This document shows, piece by piece, positions 32,807-33,216 of a stretch of DNA of 33,216 bases. The notes under the pieces are model-generated. The model was not told the DNA's origin. It made no database searches and worked only from the letters and a program-made list of their open reading frames with translations. Source of the stretch: Criblamydia sequanensis CRIB-18 (GTDB taxonomy: Bacteria; Chlamydiota; Chlamydiia; Chlamydiales; Criblamydiaceae); the NCBI RefSeq assembly GCF_000750955.1, contig NZ_CCEJ010000006.1:1-33216 (forward strand), in the 5' to 3' direction. The position numbers and the translations under genes were made by a program. Every line of letters starts with the position of its first letter. The first letter of the stretch is position 1.

Positions 32807-33216
32807 TTAATTAGCGTTAGAGGCTTCTAAAATAACTTCCGTGGGATAGTTTTTAACATCTGATAGAACCATTTCCCAGGTGCTTTTACCGGGAACTGAA
32901 AGCTTCTTAGAGCCTTCAAAAAGTCTATTAGCTTGGATAATCATTTCTCTTGCAACTTGAGCTACGCACCCCGTAGGCTTTAATTCATAAGGCTGCCTGC
33001 AAGCCGGATCAAGTTGATTTACATTTCCTTTTTCAGGATTTTTAGAAAGGCAGCTCGGCCAATATAAAAGCAAAGTCGGGTTGTTTTTATATAATTCACC
33101 CAATATTTTTCGATCCTGTACTTTAGAAACAAGTTGATCCTTGTTTTCATCTTTTAGAAAGAAATCAGAATCATTATTTAATAATGCTGCGATGTGCCCA
33201 TCCTCTTTGAAAAAAA
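32807..33216 (-). CDS. Unrecognised protein, 3' part only (runs off the right edge)
   Basis: The leftward frame stays open from the stop at 32807 to the window edge, giving at least 136 residues. A TTG at 33103 is internal, because the frame continues upstream without a stop (FKEDGHIAALLNN... near the edge). The visible part has four cysteines (CLSKN, DPACRQ, TGCVAQ region) and a late amphipathic helix (VAQVAREMIIQANRLFEGSKK). I do not recognise a family; the true start and any signal peptide lie beyond the window. Confidence 0.6.
   Translation of the reverse strand, partial: FFKEDGHIAALLNNDSDFFLKDENKDQLVSKVQDRKILGELYKNNPTLLLYWPSCLSKNPEKGNVNQLDPACRQPYELKPTGCVAQVAREMIIQANRLFEGSKKLSVPGKSTWEMVLSDVKNYPTEVILEASNAN

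Noticed and set aside
1-33216. CRISPR array, transposon ends or rRNA
   Set aside because: No regularly spaced repeats, transposase frame, terminal inverted repeats or rRNA-like sequence were found on reading both strands.

Overview
The window is AT-rich and looks like the chromosome of a Chlamydiales bacterium, most likely an environmental, amoeba-associated lineage rather than a Chlamydia pathogen. The main evidence is the block prfB, SWIB protein, YaeI-type metallophosphoesterase, ispD, truA and HAD phosphatase, with a GNAT gene and yebC beside prfB. As I remember it, the same genes lie together in Chlamydia trachomatis around CT457-CT464. Genes that the reduced pathogens lack are added around this core: pabB, an SprT-like peptidase, a chemoreceptor, a sulfatase, secreted serine hydrolases and outer-membrane barrels. 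The species cannot be fixed from this sequence.

Layout. 1-473 holds no gene that I recognise. 474-5029 is a leftward cluster, prfB > GNAT > SprT-like > yebC > pabB, and prfB carries a classical +1 programmed frameshift. 5209-7801 holds a small two-helix membrane protein and, convergent to it, a large nucleotide-sugar pyrophosphorylase resembling the plant plastid enzyme UGP3. 8105-10950 reads rightward: SWIB protein with its own terminator, then metallophosphoesterase, ispD and truA packed closely. A HAD phosphatase (leftward), a small lipoprotein gene and tRNA-Leu(CAA) close the core block.

12.0-16.6 kb, directly after the tRNA, looks like an accessory hotspot. It has an MFS efflux gene bracketed by two 42-bp near-identical copies of the tRNA terminator; a TetR regulator divergent from a SnoaL-like protein, with two operator-like palindromes in the shared promoter; a badly decayed hsdR restriction-subunit remnant; a tiny membrane protein; and a DJ-1/PfpI-family protein. 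16.9-25.1 kb carries a secreted right-handed beta-helix protein, a CHASE3/HAMP methyl-accepting chemotaxis protein, a cytoplasmic class-C beta-lactamase-like protein, an amidohydrolase of the resorcylate/dihydroxybenzoate decarboxylase type, a lipoprotein sulfatase, and a fusion of a chloramphenicol-phosphotransferase-like kinase with a GNAT acetyltransferase.

25.3-33.2 kb is rich in envelope genes: a small secreted protein, a two-gene unit of an HSL-type alpha/beta hydrolase and an outer-membrane barrel, an SRPBCC protein, an AlaX-type alanyl-tRNA editing gene broken by a single-base frameshift, a secreted serine hydrolase, a small membrane protein, a FadL/OmpP1-like barrel, and the 3' part of an unrecognised gene running off the right edge. 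Most genes stand alone or in pairs; the clear operons are the prfB cluster, the metallophosphoesterase-ispD-truA set and the hydrolase-barrel pair. I see no CRISPR array, transposase gene or rRNA. No single unprecedented multi-gene system stands out. The best leads are the tRNA-adjacent islet with its duplicated terminator, the TetR operator region, the UGP3-like enzyme, the kinase-GNAT fusion and the isolated chemoreceptor.
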